Source: Pyrocephalus nanus (Eukaryota; Chordata; Aves; Passeriformes; Tyrannidae). Taken from it: a stretch of 64,000 bases of DNA. Each line of letters starts with the position of its first letter. Within the stretch, counting starts at the first letter, position 1. The translations under genes and the position numbers were made by a program. Of the stretch, positions 11,037 to 23,325 are shown in pieces. Under the pieces are notes generated by a model. The model made no database searches. It was not told the DNA's origin and was given only the letters and a program-made list of their open reading frames with translations. Location of the stretch: the NCBI GenBank assembly GCA_038380795.1, contig CM076266.1:34856145-34920144 (forward strand), read 5' to 3'.

Positions 11037-12467
11037 TGGTATTTCAAAGGATAAGCTATCAGCATTTTTGAAAAGTAAAGGCCATTAAAGTTCCTCACAG
11101 AGTAATTAGAAATATGACCACTCACAGGCAGGAGACATTACAAGTAAGCAGTATGTCTTGATATTACTTTATTCATAATCTTCCAGTGATTCATACTCTA
11201 ACTTTGTTACAGGGATCCTGAATTTAACTTCTGCTTTTAAAGAAGTGAATTTGTCTTGACACTTTCGTGTAATAACAGAGAAATTGAGCCAGCATCTCAA
11301 TTCTCAACTTGCATGTTATTTTTTCTGATTAATATAGGGGAAAAACAAGTCCTAGTCCTGATGTTGTCAGATTGCCTGATATTTCAATTTTCTTAACATT
11401 TTCTTAAAGGTTGGTAAAAATTCTAAAATTTCAGCTGAAAGAGCAAATACAACTCTAAGAGTGTTTTGACTCAGTTTGAATCTACCCTTAGGGTTGAATA
11501 AGAATCATGGTTTGCTTGCAACAGCATATCCTCTCCAGTGTCATCCAACAGCAAAACACTGCAGCCCTTGCAAAGAAGTCTCCATGTTAGCAGGAGCTCT
11601 TGCCATCGGCAGTGCTGCAGAAGATGATGATAGTGACACAGAAGTTGCTGACAGGCTGACACTGCCTATTAGTCTGTGGACAAATGGTTCATGGTCAGAC
11701 CATTGTGCAAGTCCCTTGAGCCGTGTGTCGTCCTTTGTTCAATGTATGGGCTTGTATGAGGAAGTGAAGTTGTTTAGTTAGGGGCTATTTACCTACCCAC
11801 TCTTTTCTTAGAGTTGTTGAAAATTATTTCATATACTTTCCTAAGTGTAACTGATTAGGTTAAGTGGAAATTATTTTCTTGGAACTAGGAAAATGATGCC
11901 TTTAACTAATTTTGACTGTTGAGTTTTCGCTGCCAAGGCTTTTACCTCGGACCGTAATCTTAGAACTCCAGATTAATGCTGAATTTTAGTTCTTCCCTTT
12001 TTCTGTAAACTCTTAATTCCTGACATCTATCCCAAAGCTCCTACTACAGTTACATGATGATGGCTTCTCTTTACAAGTCTTCCCTCTCATATACTCTTGT
12101 ACTTTGACTTTGCCTTCTCTCCTGAAACCACAAACTTACTGTCTAACTAAAGACTTTCCTTCTTCTTGAGTCTATCTTGCATCAGAGTCCTTTATATCGT
12201 CCGCTGAAAGTATTCTAAATCCTCTCTTCCACTGCTTACTGTGGCTTTTGGACAAAACACAATGATGAAATAGAATAAAATATGCTGAAATTTTGTGCTT
12301 AAACTGGTTATTGAAATAATGAAGTAATTAAGTAGTTGAGCTCATGCTTGTGTAGATACTGCTGGAGTGACTGATGATTATCTTTGGGGCGGTCAAACTA
12401 TAGAACATATAGATCCTCACTGATCTTACTTTGTGAAGAATGTGTCTACTTTGACTAATACTTCAGA

Positions 12468-12501
12468 ATACATCAGAAAGGCCCTGTCCTTTCTGATGTA
12501 T
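12468..12501. repeat. Perfect 14-bp inverted repeat (hairpin)
   Basis: The left arm ATACATCAGAAAGG (12468-12481) and the right arm CCTTTCTGATGTAT (12488-12501) are exact reverse complements around the six-base loop CCCTGT. The loop and right arm together form GGCCCTGTCCTTTCTGAT (12480-12497), which occurs again, exactly, at 14301-14318 without its left arm. The cause is unknown; a decayed mobile-element terminus or a local templated copy are both possible. Confidence 0.8.
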
Positions 12502-13627
12502 ATTTTGTATGCGATTTGACAGACAATAACAATGAATAAGCCAGACATCTGTGCCCCCCAAAAAATGAGGGATAAAATGATTATTTTTCAAAATGATTTG
12601 TGGTTAATTTACCCAAAGGAAAAAAATTTAGGAAAACCTCATAAACCTAGTGAAAACTGCTGGATTTTTTTTGCTATTTATTTCACCTCTATTGAAATGG
12701 TTTTAAGCAGCATCTGCTGTTGAGATCTCTGCGTGTCACTTCCTTTAGGTTTTAAATACCCAGACACAGCAAGCAGTGGACCAGCGTTGGGCCACCTTTG
12801 CTGGATGAGAACTCTCAAAGAAAAGTAAAACTGCTTGTTTAGTGTATTTTGGCAGTTTGTCACTTTTAAACATGGCCTAGTCTTTTTTTAAAACTATCAG
12901 CCTGATTAATAGAAATTATCGCATACTTCTGCTGCTTTACATTGATCTTACTGACTCTTCACTAAACCCCCATATTTCCCTGCAATCTTCTTTATTATTT
13001 CTGCCAGGTATGTGTGCTTTAATTGCACTGAGATGGTGGTTTAGAGTTCGAATAGTCTACCCTAAACCTGGGAAGAGTCACAGCTGCTTGTATGAACTAT
13101 AAATAGCACTCAGATGACAAGATGAAAACAAGAAAAAAAGATTCACTCTCACTACACCCTCCTTGTTTTTCCTCAATTAGGTTGGGATTTTATTCAGGTG
13201 TTGCTGCTTATATCTCTTGGTATTGTTTGTGGCAAAAAAGGTGATCTGATCTTTGAGACAGGGCAGAACTAGGCTTCTTTCCCTTGGTCTGATCTGGTGA
13301 TTTTGCCTTTTTGTGGTGGGATTTGGCTAATGATGCAATATTTCATGCTGAGGCGGAATGAAAAGAGGTATGTGATGATCTTTTTACTGTTGTTAATTCT
13401 TGTGGTATCTATGTGGTTTGTTTGCTTTTGTTCAAACCACAGTCAGAGAGATAAATGAAAATTTTACATCTGAATTTTTTTTCCTTAAACAAAAGCCTTT
13501 CTAGTTCTTATGGCCTTAAAGAAATAGTTGAAAGGGTCAGTATAATATGCTATATAGATAGTATATTTCCTAGGACTAATTAGTGATGTTTTTATAAAAT
13601 CTGCCATGAAATTTTTCAAATTCCCAC

Positions 13628-13690
13628 ATAGAATCGTAGAATATTCTGAGTTAGAAGGGACCCACAATTTGGCAAATAATCCTTGAAATT
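13628..13690 (-). mobile_element. CR1 LINE 3'-end fragment
   Basis: The plus-strand text ATAGAATCGTAGAATATTCTG followed by GTTAGAAGGGACCCACAA is the reverse complement of a typical avian CR1 3' terminus. The ATTCTATG-type end lies at the left border, so the element is on the minus strand. Resemblance fades after about 60 bases, so only the last part of the 3' UTR is certain. Confidence 0.75.
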
Positions 13691-16600
13691 GGGATATACA
13701 AGTGGGGTAAAGGCCCTCAGGGTCAGGTCTGTGTGTTTCTTTTTTTCGTGTTTCCCACTGGGACCCATGAAATTGCCTTAACAAATACCAAAACAGAATT
13801 TACCAAAACTTATTTCTGTCCGTTCTCCTCAGAACACGTGTTTATATACTGTCAGTGTTTCTGAAACTCTCAGCCACCTAATCTCTTCAACCACACACCC
13901 TCAGTGGCACTACAAAATGCTGCCATCTCAATTTCATAGTCTTCTCTTTATATTTTCATGGATGTGAATTACTATATGATGTTCAGAACTAGGCAAAGAA
14001 CAACCATCTCATTCAAAACAGTTACTATACACAGATTGCAAAGGTTATATGGATTTCCAGTATGCTTTAATTACTTGTGTAGGCATTCCTACTGTATGTA
14101 CCTGAAAGGTATCTGATTATAGTTCAAAGTGAAGCAGGATGCCTTTCCAGGTGGTATTGGGCAGTAGGAGTAACCTGCCAGTGAAGTGCAGTACAGGTAA
14201 TGTGGTGTAGTTTCAGCATCCCCTGCCTTGGATTTCATCTTTAGGAAAGACTAGGGTAGGTTGGTGGAAGACAGAGCCAAATAACAGATTAGAAGTTTTT
14301 GGCCCTGTCCTTTCTGATATGCAAAAACAGTGCTGGTAGTAATCTATCAGAGACCTACCTCAGGTGTGTGAGAACCGCTGGGTCACAAATCCTCTGCACT
14401 TCAGTGCTGCCCAGGTCAAGAATTTGGTCCTGCCTGCAGTGATGCTGGTTACAAACAGGTTGTAAACTATCTTAAGCTAAAGGATTTAAGGAAGCTGCCA
14501 AAAAGATGAAAGCAAGGCTAGTCTTTAAATCTGGCTGATATCTAAAGCATGATAAGATGCGGTGCAAATAGTGATTATGGCTTGATTTGGTGCAAAACCA
14601 GACAGTAGTGCTGTCCTCAGTGGATGAGCAATTCGGCTGTACAGAACGATGGCTGTTTATGAGTTTCAGCGCTATCCTTGGAGATGGAGGATGCATGACA
14701 ACTCATTATTTAGTACCTATGAACTCAGTGTCTGGTCCCCATATGTTTAGGAGATTTGAGCACTGCTTATTCAGCTTAAGAAAATGGACTCAAATTCTTG
14801 ACCTGAATGGCCACACTGGCTTTTATAAACTGCTGAAAACATTCACATCAGGAAAACAGTGAACCTGTTATGAATAAATGTACAATGAACAGAAGGTGCT
14901 CAGACTTTTTTAGCTAGTAATGATGAGAAATCAGTAAACACATGAATAAATGAATGCAGAGCATTCTGTATATGAGGTTGCAGAAATCCAGCTGCAGTGT
15001 TCCTTAATTATTTTAATTTTGTCCTGTAGCACTCAATATTTCTCACCAAGGATAAATGTTTTGGCTTATGCCACTAACTGCCTTATCTTTTAAATCAACA
15101 TGTATGGAATATTTTTCTGTCTCTCTAAAGGAAAAGAATAGTATTGACTTCTCTAAATAAAAAAACCTATAAAGGATTTATTTTTTGTACCTCCTTCCCC
15201 TAAAGGATGGGGGGAGGAAAGAATGTGATTAGCTCTCATTTTCAGAGTCTATCTGAAATGTTGTACCTGTTCTTACAACAAGCTTCCTAAAACGACCTAC
15301 TGTAGCTACACATTTTGGTTTTAGTTTTTTTCACTCAGAAGAAAAAGATTAGAATTTTTTTTTGTAATTTTTTTGTTGAATTCTGTTGTTTTTTTTTTTT
15401 TTTTTTTTTTTTTCTTTTTTTTTTTTTGCTACTACTATGTTTTGTTTTGGGTTTTTTTCCTAATGCTTCAGAGGATGTGGTGTCATACTGCTTTAATAAA
15501 ACTTGTGATTTGACAGTTCTTCCACTGTGTGCCGTGAGGCAGAAGAGAATGAAAGTGCTTACTCCCCTTTCATTGCACATAGGTGCACAGGAAAGACAGG
15601 CAGGCATTGCTTCATGCTCTAAGGGCAAGGCTGCTGTATTCTCTGTATCCTCCTTTCACGTTCTACAGGTGTTAGTTATGCACAATGGCTCCTAGACCTC
15701 TGGACTGTGTCTCTGTACTCAATTCAATGCCTAGGAGCTGACTTCTATGTTTCAAAAACATTTCCTGCATGAAGATGCTGTGAAGAGAACATTGTGACTA
15801 TATAATTTTTCCCTAGCACTGATGTGTGCTTAGAGACTTACATCTCTTAGAAAATTAGCTCTGATAAGACCAAATGTTACTGAATAAAAAGACAGCAGAA
15901 GCCATTGCTCCTCTAAAATAGAAGAGGTTATAAATATGGCAAGCAGTATTGTTGATTATTGCACTGCTTAAACAGGACTGTGAGGTGTCCTTTTTTCATT
16001 ACATACATCTTGGATATTTCAATAGTCACTAAAATACTAACTGAACTTTTAACATTCCTTGAGGTATTTATCCTGTCCTTGTAGTCTGGAGTCAGAGGTG
16101 CTGTCTCCTAAATCTTCCTAGGCCTTCATTCCCCTAGGGACCTGTGTAAGGTCACATTGAATAATGGATTACAACCTGGGGAGTTCATTCTGGGATCTTC
16201 TGAACTACAGCTCAGAGTGCAACTTGCTGAACTGTTCATCTTTCTGTAGTAAAAGAGGAATACTGACAATATAAGTCCTAAAAACAAAGGTCAGAAATCA
16301 GTAGAATATTACTTTGATCAACATTTAAGCCACTAAATTATCCTTATGATTCATGCACCATGGTATATAATTTGAAGTACAAGAATATGTTAGCCAAAAC
16401 CCATTTAAATCTTCACTCTTGGGGAAAGGAGAGGGAAACAAATAATGTGCTGCAGTGTTAAAGGGATTTTGAGTAGCGTTTTGCATTTTCTTCTAATATC
16501 TGCTTTGCTTAGGCACTTCTACAGTCAAAATGCTTTAAACAAATATTAGAAAGGTTGTGTGCTCCAAAAGTATTTTTTTGTTTACTTGTATGGCACACAA

Positions 16601-16856
16601 ATTGCTTTAGGAACTTTACAGAGAACTATTGAAAGAGGGAGCTTCCTTGAAGAGCTTGCAGCATATTGGAGGAAGTAAGTGGTGGCCACGATCTGCCAGC
16701 TGTGCCTTTTCTTGCCAGTGACGTGGACTGCTGCCCATGCTGGCTTTGAAGATTGTGAATGTGCTGTACGGATGAAGGTAAGCAGGTATATAATTTCAAA
16801 GCTGTTTCTGAAAAGTCTTGTGCTTTGTTCAGCATCCTAGGGACAGAAGTAGGCGT
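13691..16856. other. Unassigned non-coding sequence
   Basis: No gene is recognised. At 14301-14318 lies the second exact copy of the 18-base motif found in the hairpin at 12468. A very long T-tract occupies 15389-15427. Frames at 14587-14862 and 15315-15695 are short and unlike any family; the latter runs through the T-tract and codes for phenylalanine runs there. Confidence 0.6.
15389..15427 (+). repeat. Longest T-run of the window (T25-C-T13)
   Basis: Twenty-five T bases (15389-15413), one C and thirteen more T bases make a 39-base homopyrimidine tract. There is no recognisable retrocopy on either side. Such a tract is prone to length polymorphism and to sequencing error. Confidence 0.9.
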
Positions 16857-16955
16857 GGAATCATTTTGGCTGGAAAATACCTCTAAGATCATCTCTAAGT
16901 TTTCCAGGTCCCACTGGAAAACTAACACTACAAAGTCAACTGCTCATCCAAGAGA
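16857..16955 (-). mobile_element. CR1 LINE 3'-end fragment
   Basis: GGAATCATTTTGGCTGG, then ACCTCTAAGATCATC and AACTAACACTACAAAGTCAA follow in order the reverse complement of an avian CR1 3' UTR, where they normally read as AGAATCATTTAGGTTGG, ACCTCTAAGATCATC and CTAACACTGCCAAGTCC. About 100 bases of an old minus-strand copy remain, with many substitutions. No ORF2 part is visible. Confidence 0.8.
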
Positions 16956-18945
16956 ATACAGGCACTAGAAATCACAAAATATTAGACTGAGACTGTGATG
17001 ATCTGTCTCTAGATTATATTAGTTTTTCTCTCTTTCATGAAGTGTTATCTGTTACTGAGAAATAACTTTTACAAGCAGAAACAAATGTAATCTTTGCCAG
17101 GGCTTTCAGCAGCCTGACAAAATTTTATACAAAATGCAGCTGAAACTAACATTATGTGCAAGTGAATTACATTTATTAGTGATGATCTTTTCTAAGGCAG
17201 AAGAATGGTGTTTGGGTTTTTAATACACAGTTCACCTGTTAATACGGCGTTCTGCATGCAAAATGAGATCTCTGATAGCACTATAAAATCTCTTACTTGT
17301 ATTGAATGATTTGAGTAAGAAAAGAAAACAAAATTTCTGCCGTCATAAGTACCTTTTCTCTTTGAGTATATCAGCATTAAGTATTTGAGTAAGGCTTTGA
17401 ATAGTTCCAGCTGCTTTTTTTGGGGGGTTCACTGTGCTGTCATTATATTTCTTCATGTGATAGGTTTTGCTTCCTTGAACAGCCCCTTGCTAAATTAAAG
17501 TAATGCACATTTGTTTGTAATTGCTGTTTTTAATGAGGAGACAGATACAAAATGAGTTCAGCATAGTCTTCTCCACCCTAACTAAGGTTTATACAAGTAG
17601 CTTGTTGGGTGTTAATGAAGTTATTTGGGTTCTTGTAAGGGTTTGGATTTTTAACTTTCCTGTTTAAATTGCTTAAGCCAATATAGGACCAAAAAGCCTC
17701 ACAAAACCCTATACTCTTTCTTAGTATTTTGATGCTGCATTAAAGTCAAAATAGACTTCAAATTTTATAAGAGAGAAAAAAAAAATGTTTCACTGACAAT
17801 GTTTCCTGTAAAACAAACCTAGAAGAACAAAACAGGTAACAACTTCCAGAACAACTACCAGGAAGCAAAAGGGGGCCAAAAACTCTTAGACCGCCTCTAG
17901 CAGGGAGTAGATTAAAAGCACTATTTATCTACTTAGACCTCTTGAAAATATCTGGTAAAACAAGCAGCTGTAGTATTTAAATGTGTTCTTTGAGCAATTC
18001 CCATGCCCTCCCCAGTGAAAGAGGAGGAACCTGTGACTCCACTGTTGCACTTCAGTGTAAATGGATGTTGACTGCGGGTCTGTGGCTAAGGCAATATGCT
18101 GTCAACTGTGACAGCTGTGCTCTGGGTGCTGCCTCTGGGTTTTTTTCTGGTTGGTGTGGGGTTTTTTGTTCATTTGTTTGTTTTTGTGTTTTTTTAAACT
18201 CCTGCTGTGAGGACAGGAACTGCAAGGAGCAAAGTATGGGAAGAACAGCTGCAGACAGTAAAACAACAAGCTACCACAACCACGTTTACCAGTTTGTTGC
18301 ATCTGTAATAGTCATATTTCTACTGTTCAGGTGTAAGGGTAGGTGCATAATAATGTATATCAAACTGAGATCTTGTCAGAGCTGTGGAAACCTTTGAGCC
18401 ACTGTTATTAAAACTTTTCTGACTGTTCACAGAGAAATTCTACTAAGAACTGCTACAAAAATTATTACTGGCTCTGTTTTTCTCTTACATAAATGTCTTT
18501 TAAGGTTGGAGAAATTGTAGAAAGTGGGAAGAAAAACTAAAGCCTCATCAGCTCTTAAACAAAATAGACAAAATAAGCTCAGTAGCTGGGCTGGTTGCCT
18601 GGACACCGACACTAGACGAGATTATTGAGACTGATACGGGATGCAATCACACAGTAATGTTAGCACAGCTAATGCCAATCAGCACGGTGCTATGGAAAGC
18701 AGGTTGCCTGTTGTATTTTCCACTGAGTTAGATTGGAAGTGCTAAGTGAGTCGGTCTTCTCTTACATTTATGTACGACATGGAGCTTGGATGCAATGTGA
18801 ATCTTATTAAAGTAATGTAGGTGCTGACAGCAGGTAGGAAACAAATTAGAATGATGTCAATGCATATAAAAGTAACAGTAGATGTGGAAGCATCCAGTTA
18901 CATGGATATTTTTTAAACTCAGAGAATTCAATTAGGATTTGTTCC

Positions 18946-18990
18946 TTTTTTTTTTTTTTTTTTTTTTTAATTTTAGTGGAATTTTAGTGG
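18946..18990 (+). repeat. T23 run followed by an 11-bp perfect tandem repeat
   Basis: Twenty-three T bases (18946-18968) lead directly into AATTTTAGTGG repeated twice without change (18969-18979 and 18980-18990). The combination looks like slippage-driven growth. Confidence 0.85.
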
Positions 18991-19239
18991 GTATTTTTTT
19001 GTGGAAGCCTAAAGTCATTGCTGGCTTAAAGGAGACAGGGAGAAAATGACAAAAGCTAGCACTGTATGCTTTTGAAATGGACAGTGAAATGGACTTGAAA
19101 GCAGTGAGGTTTTAGGATGCAGTGTGTTAGCAATAATCATAAAGAGACTATTTTTGGAGACTAAATACATGTGCTAAACTGAAATAGAGGTCTCTGTGTA
19201 AATATATCTATAAATGTATCCTTGTGGCTTTTTTTTTTT

Positions 19240-19262
19240 GGGGGGGGGGGTGGGTGGGTGGG
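19240..19262 (+). repeat. G-quadruplex motif G11-T-GGG-T-GGG-T-GGG
   Basis: Eleven G bases are followed by three GGG runs, each separated by a single T, directly behind an 11-base T-run. Single-base loops are known to favour very stable parallel quadruplexes. No promoter or exon is evident next to it. Confidence 0.8.
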
Positions 19263-22200
19263 AATTGGTCCTTGCAGACTCAACAGGACTATCAGTCTCT
19301 GGAGTTTGTCAGTCTTTGGGACGTGGTCACAGACTGCCTTCCTGTAGTTTTCTTGAGACTTATCAAACAACAATGAAAATTCATGTTTTTTGCTTACAAA
19401 TTGGAGATCTAATTGATATAGTTGCACTTATGCAAGAAGATGCAAGAACTTTCAGATACAACATTTTTCCGTTCAGAGAATGAGCAAAAAATAACTTTGT
19501 GGAAAAAGAAAAGCTGTGTGCTTACTGAAACTGTTGGCTCATTCTTTGAGAGAAAATATCTATTATAAGTTACCTGTCTGTCCTTCCAGTCTGTGATTTG
19601 TTGAGGGTTTTTTTTGTGTTTAAATTTTGTTCCAGATTGTCAGTCTTGTCTTAAAATTGGTTTCCCTGTGGTTATTACTTGCATACTGCCAAATAATGAT
19701 AATCCACCAAAAGCCATGTGGAAAAGACTGGTGGTATCCTAAACAGGACTGCCTTATAGAAATTTCTTTAAACTCTATAGCAGCTGCTGCATTTAGGAGC
19801 AGCTTTCTCAGTTCTGGGTGGACTGGGTAAAACCTCTCCAAAGGTGGTGTTTTGACTTGTTAGAAGACATTAAACATGTTTTTACTGGTTTCATTTCCTT
19901 TGTTCTAAATATTGTCAAACATAGGAGACTGAAATCCTGGCCAGAAACAGACCTTTGTGGTCTTTTCTTTAGATGAAAAATAGTACAGAGAAGCCACAGA
20001 AAACAAAATGTATGGTCAAACAAGAGCTGTAGAAATGGTCCTCAGGGAAAAACTTCAGAACATCTTCGGGATAAGTACTGTCTGGAAAGGTCCTTGGACT
20101 AAAAAAAGAAATTATAGCATGATGCATCTTTTCCTTGAATCTGGAGGTATTCCTACTCTGGTACTTTCTCTTTTGCTTTTTTTCTTTTTTTTTTGTACTT
20201 CAGAGAAGTAAAAGTTACTTTTGGATAGGAAGTATGTTACATATACAAATTTATTCAGTATATAATGTCCATAAATATCTTCCATGTTTTACACTTTCAT
20301 AGGGATCAATGAAGTTTAATTATTTATTTCTGAGAGATGGAGCCAGGCTAAGCAAGCAAGCCACAAGAGTCAGCTTAAAATATAGACAGCTTGCAAAAAA
20401 TGTGAACATCACAAGGCCTGATTTAACCTAGATTGAAAATACTTGTTTTGTTATAGCTTAAAGTGAAGATGGCAAACTTTAAAGATTAGAAAGTTGATTT
20501 TTACAGAAAACAAAGGCAAGCTTCTTCCAAGATCTTTTCCCAGTAAAGCTGATGTGGAAAATGCTGGTATTAATTATAGTTGATTTAATACATCTTTGGT
20601 CATATATGATTACTGTTAAAATTAGCATCTCCAGAACTATTTTCATAAACCATATTCTGTGGAAATAAATCACTGACACCAGTGTTCATAGCAGCATGAA
20701 ACCACTTGAATGCTTGTCTTCTCCAGGCAGTGGTAATCTTGACATGGCTGAAGAAGACAACCCATTGCCTTCAGGAAGGCTGTGCTTCATTTCACAGCCT
20801 TAAGTAAAGCTGTGCTGCGTCTCTCACCTATAAAGCTGCTGTGGCTACCAGATGGTAGCAAAAGCAGATGTAGCACCAGTCACTGTCCCTCTTTCCACAC
20901 CTCTTCTGAGCTAGTCCTGCAGTAAGAGAAAATACAGCCCATACCAGTTCCACCTACTGCTATGACAAAATGACAGGTGACAGTAACAACCAGTGGACCA
21001 AACGGGAGATGCTGCTTGAGAGGAGCTGTTCTGGAAGACAGGAGGAACAATTGTCAGGCAAGATGCAGCAGATGACAGGCCTAATATGAAGCTTCCTAGA
21101 AAATTGACCTATGTCACTTTTCTAAAATTAAACTCCAAAACAAACCTCCTGTCACTTAAAGGTAAATCTCTGCCTGATGATTATATTTTCTTCTTCTGTT
21201 CCTTGTAAAAAGTGCCCTGTTTCATCAAGACACCATTCTACTTTTCCCTGAACTAAAGTTAACTCTAAACTTAAATTATGTTTTACAACATCAGAAATGT
21301 GGTACTAATCTGAATTAGAAGCTTTCATAGAAACTTGAAAACAGGACCACGTCTTCTCATGGTCAGTGAAGGTTTAGATGTTTCATTGAGAAAAATCCCC
21401 AGAACATCAGCTGCCTTTCCAAAACCACTCTCTAAACAATCTTAGCATTTAGTACAAAGCTTCTATTTTCTTTTGCAGGTTTTTTTTTTTTTTTTTTTAA
21501 GAGGGCATAAGGAGTTGGGGAGACATTGAGGAGGTGATTCATATCTAAATGACACTGAGGCAGATTCAATACATTTAGGAGTTCTTGCAGCTCAGGTCTT
21601 AAACAAATAGCAGAGGTCAAACATGTTGTAAGGATAAATGTGAGAGCTCTGTGGCAATCGGTTAAGTTATCACTTCTAATGTCCAGAATGGATTTAACTG
21701 TTAAGTATATAAAGGTAAGGCTCTGTTTCCCTCAGTTATCCCCCAGTGGCCATTCTATGAAAGGTGCATGACCTTTGATTTTCAATGAAACGAGGCAGGT
21801 GAGGGGATTGCTGTAGTTTGACTGTGACATAGAAATGTCCATGCACAGCATCAAGCAGGACCAATGAATAGAGGTGAGGGAAAGGGCCAGATCTATCACA
21901 TTACTCAGTAAATCCATGCCTACATAAAAGAAATTCTCTAAAATCCTGTAGATTGGAACTGCTGCCAAGAGGAAAGATCTGGTGATTAAAGAAAATAATC
22001 CTTGCCTTTTGATGGCTTTTTCAGAATTCGTGCAGAGGGTGAAGCAAAGCATCAAGTGCACCTAAAAGGCAAAATAGATATTTTCTGTTGGCTGACATTT
22101 ATTCTTATTTTCTTTCATTATAATGGCTTTAAACATCCATTTGCTCAGGATTTTGTATGACATTATGTGTGTGCTTCACATATCCATAAAAAGAGAGGTA

Positions 22201-23186
22201 ACCTTTAAATCTATCACTTTTGCACAATATTAACTCAGTAATGTCCTCGTGGGGGTAAAGGAAAGGATTGGTGAAATTTCATATGCTCAAACTAAATTCC
22301 TTCTGCATTGGAATTACTTCTGTTCCTAGCTTAAACCATCTTTTTCTAGTGACTGAAAATGGTCTAGCTAGTTTTAGTTACTAAGTGAAGTGGGATATGG
22401 ATGAACAGCTACAAAATCAGCACTATTTTTCTTCCAATTGGGAATGTTGCTATTTTCTACCATATTAAATGTGGCTTCCTATCTGAAGGTGACACAGAAT
22501 GTGTTTAAATCTGAAAAAAACTCTGGAGTCAGGCATTGAAAGAATTGTGACTGACTCATAATTGCTCTTATGATATCTCTAACTAGGGTGACTTTTATCT
22601 GCCTTTTGCTAGCTATAATTTAAAGGTGGTAGTGGTGGGCAGGGGGAGGTTAAGGTTCTCAGGCCACTGTTCCCTACAGATATTAAAAAATTGCTACTAG
22701 ACAATTAATTCTACTAAAGAACGCTGCTTCTCTCACATTTTGCTCTGGCTCAGGTCACTGAACCTCTACTGAGATCCAAGCCTGCCAGAAAATGAGTAGA
22801 CTTCACAATAAGGTTTGGAGAGACCTGAGAGTGGTCTTCATTTCCTCACACAGTGGTTTGGTAGGGAATCTGAGAACTGTACTAGGATATTCAGCTATGG
22901 ACAGCTGCATTAATGCACCCGAGGGAGTATTACCAGGATGCTATTTTTCCACATTCCTCCTACAAAAGTCTTCCTAAAAGATGTCTTGGGAAAATGAATC
23001 GCAGAAGCAATGGACAAAATAAAAGGGTAGCTCCAAGACCTCAAGCTTACTCCTGAAAAAGTCTCCACTATTAGTCATTCAGTCTTGTAGTTTTAAAAAG
23101 AACAGGTCAACTGTTTTTTCCAGGTCTTCCGAGTTTGATGCACCCAGGAAGTGTGGGGACAGTGCATGAGTTGTTTAGTAGGCTGG

Positions 23187-23325
23187 ATTTTATTTGTTTG
23201 TTTTGTTTTGTTTGTGGGATTTTTTTTGATTTGTGGATAGGTTATTTTTTTAATGGAGGATGTGTGGTTTTTTTTTTTTTTTTTTTTTTTTGTTTGGTTG
23301 GTTGGCTGGTTTTGTTTTATTTTAG
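23187..23325 (+). repeat. Long T/G low-complexity tract with T24
   Basis: TTTG and TTTTG units, a 24-base T-run (23268-23291) and GGTTGGTTGGCTGG make a 140-base tract almost lacking C and poor in A. It ends in ATTTTAG, which resembles a splice acceptor, but no exon is recognised behind it. Confidence 0.8.

Larger units (their letters stand above)
9661..13627. other. Unassigned non-coding sequence
   Basis: No gene is recognised. The frame at 11476-11781 contains an acidic run (EDDDSDTEV) that caught the eye but has no homology I know. Two inverted repeats stand out: a hairpin after a pyrimidine-AG site at 11010-11036, and a perfect 14-bp hairpin at 12468-12501. The rest is AT-rich and featureless. 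Confidence 0.6.

Noticed and set aside
11476..11781. Frame with acidic EDDDSDTEV run, possible exon
   Set aside because: The acidic run comes from a GATGATGATAG patch. I know no matching protein and saw no flanking donor that would complete an exon.
13041..13075. GTTCGAATAG, similar to a tRNA B box
   Set aside because: No A box at the proper distance and no cloverleaf could be drawn.
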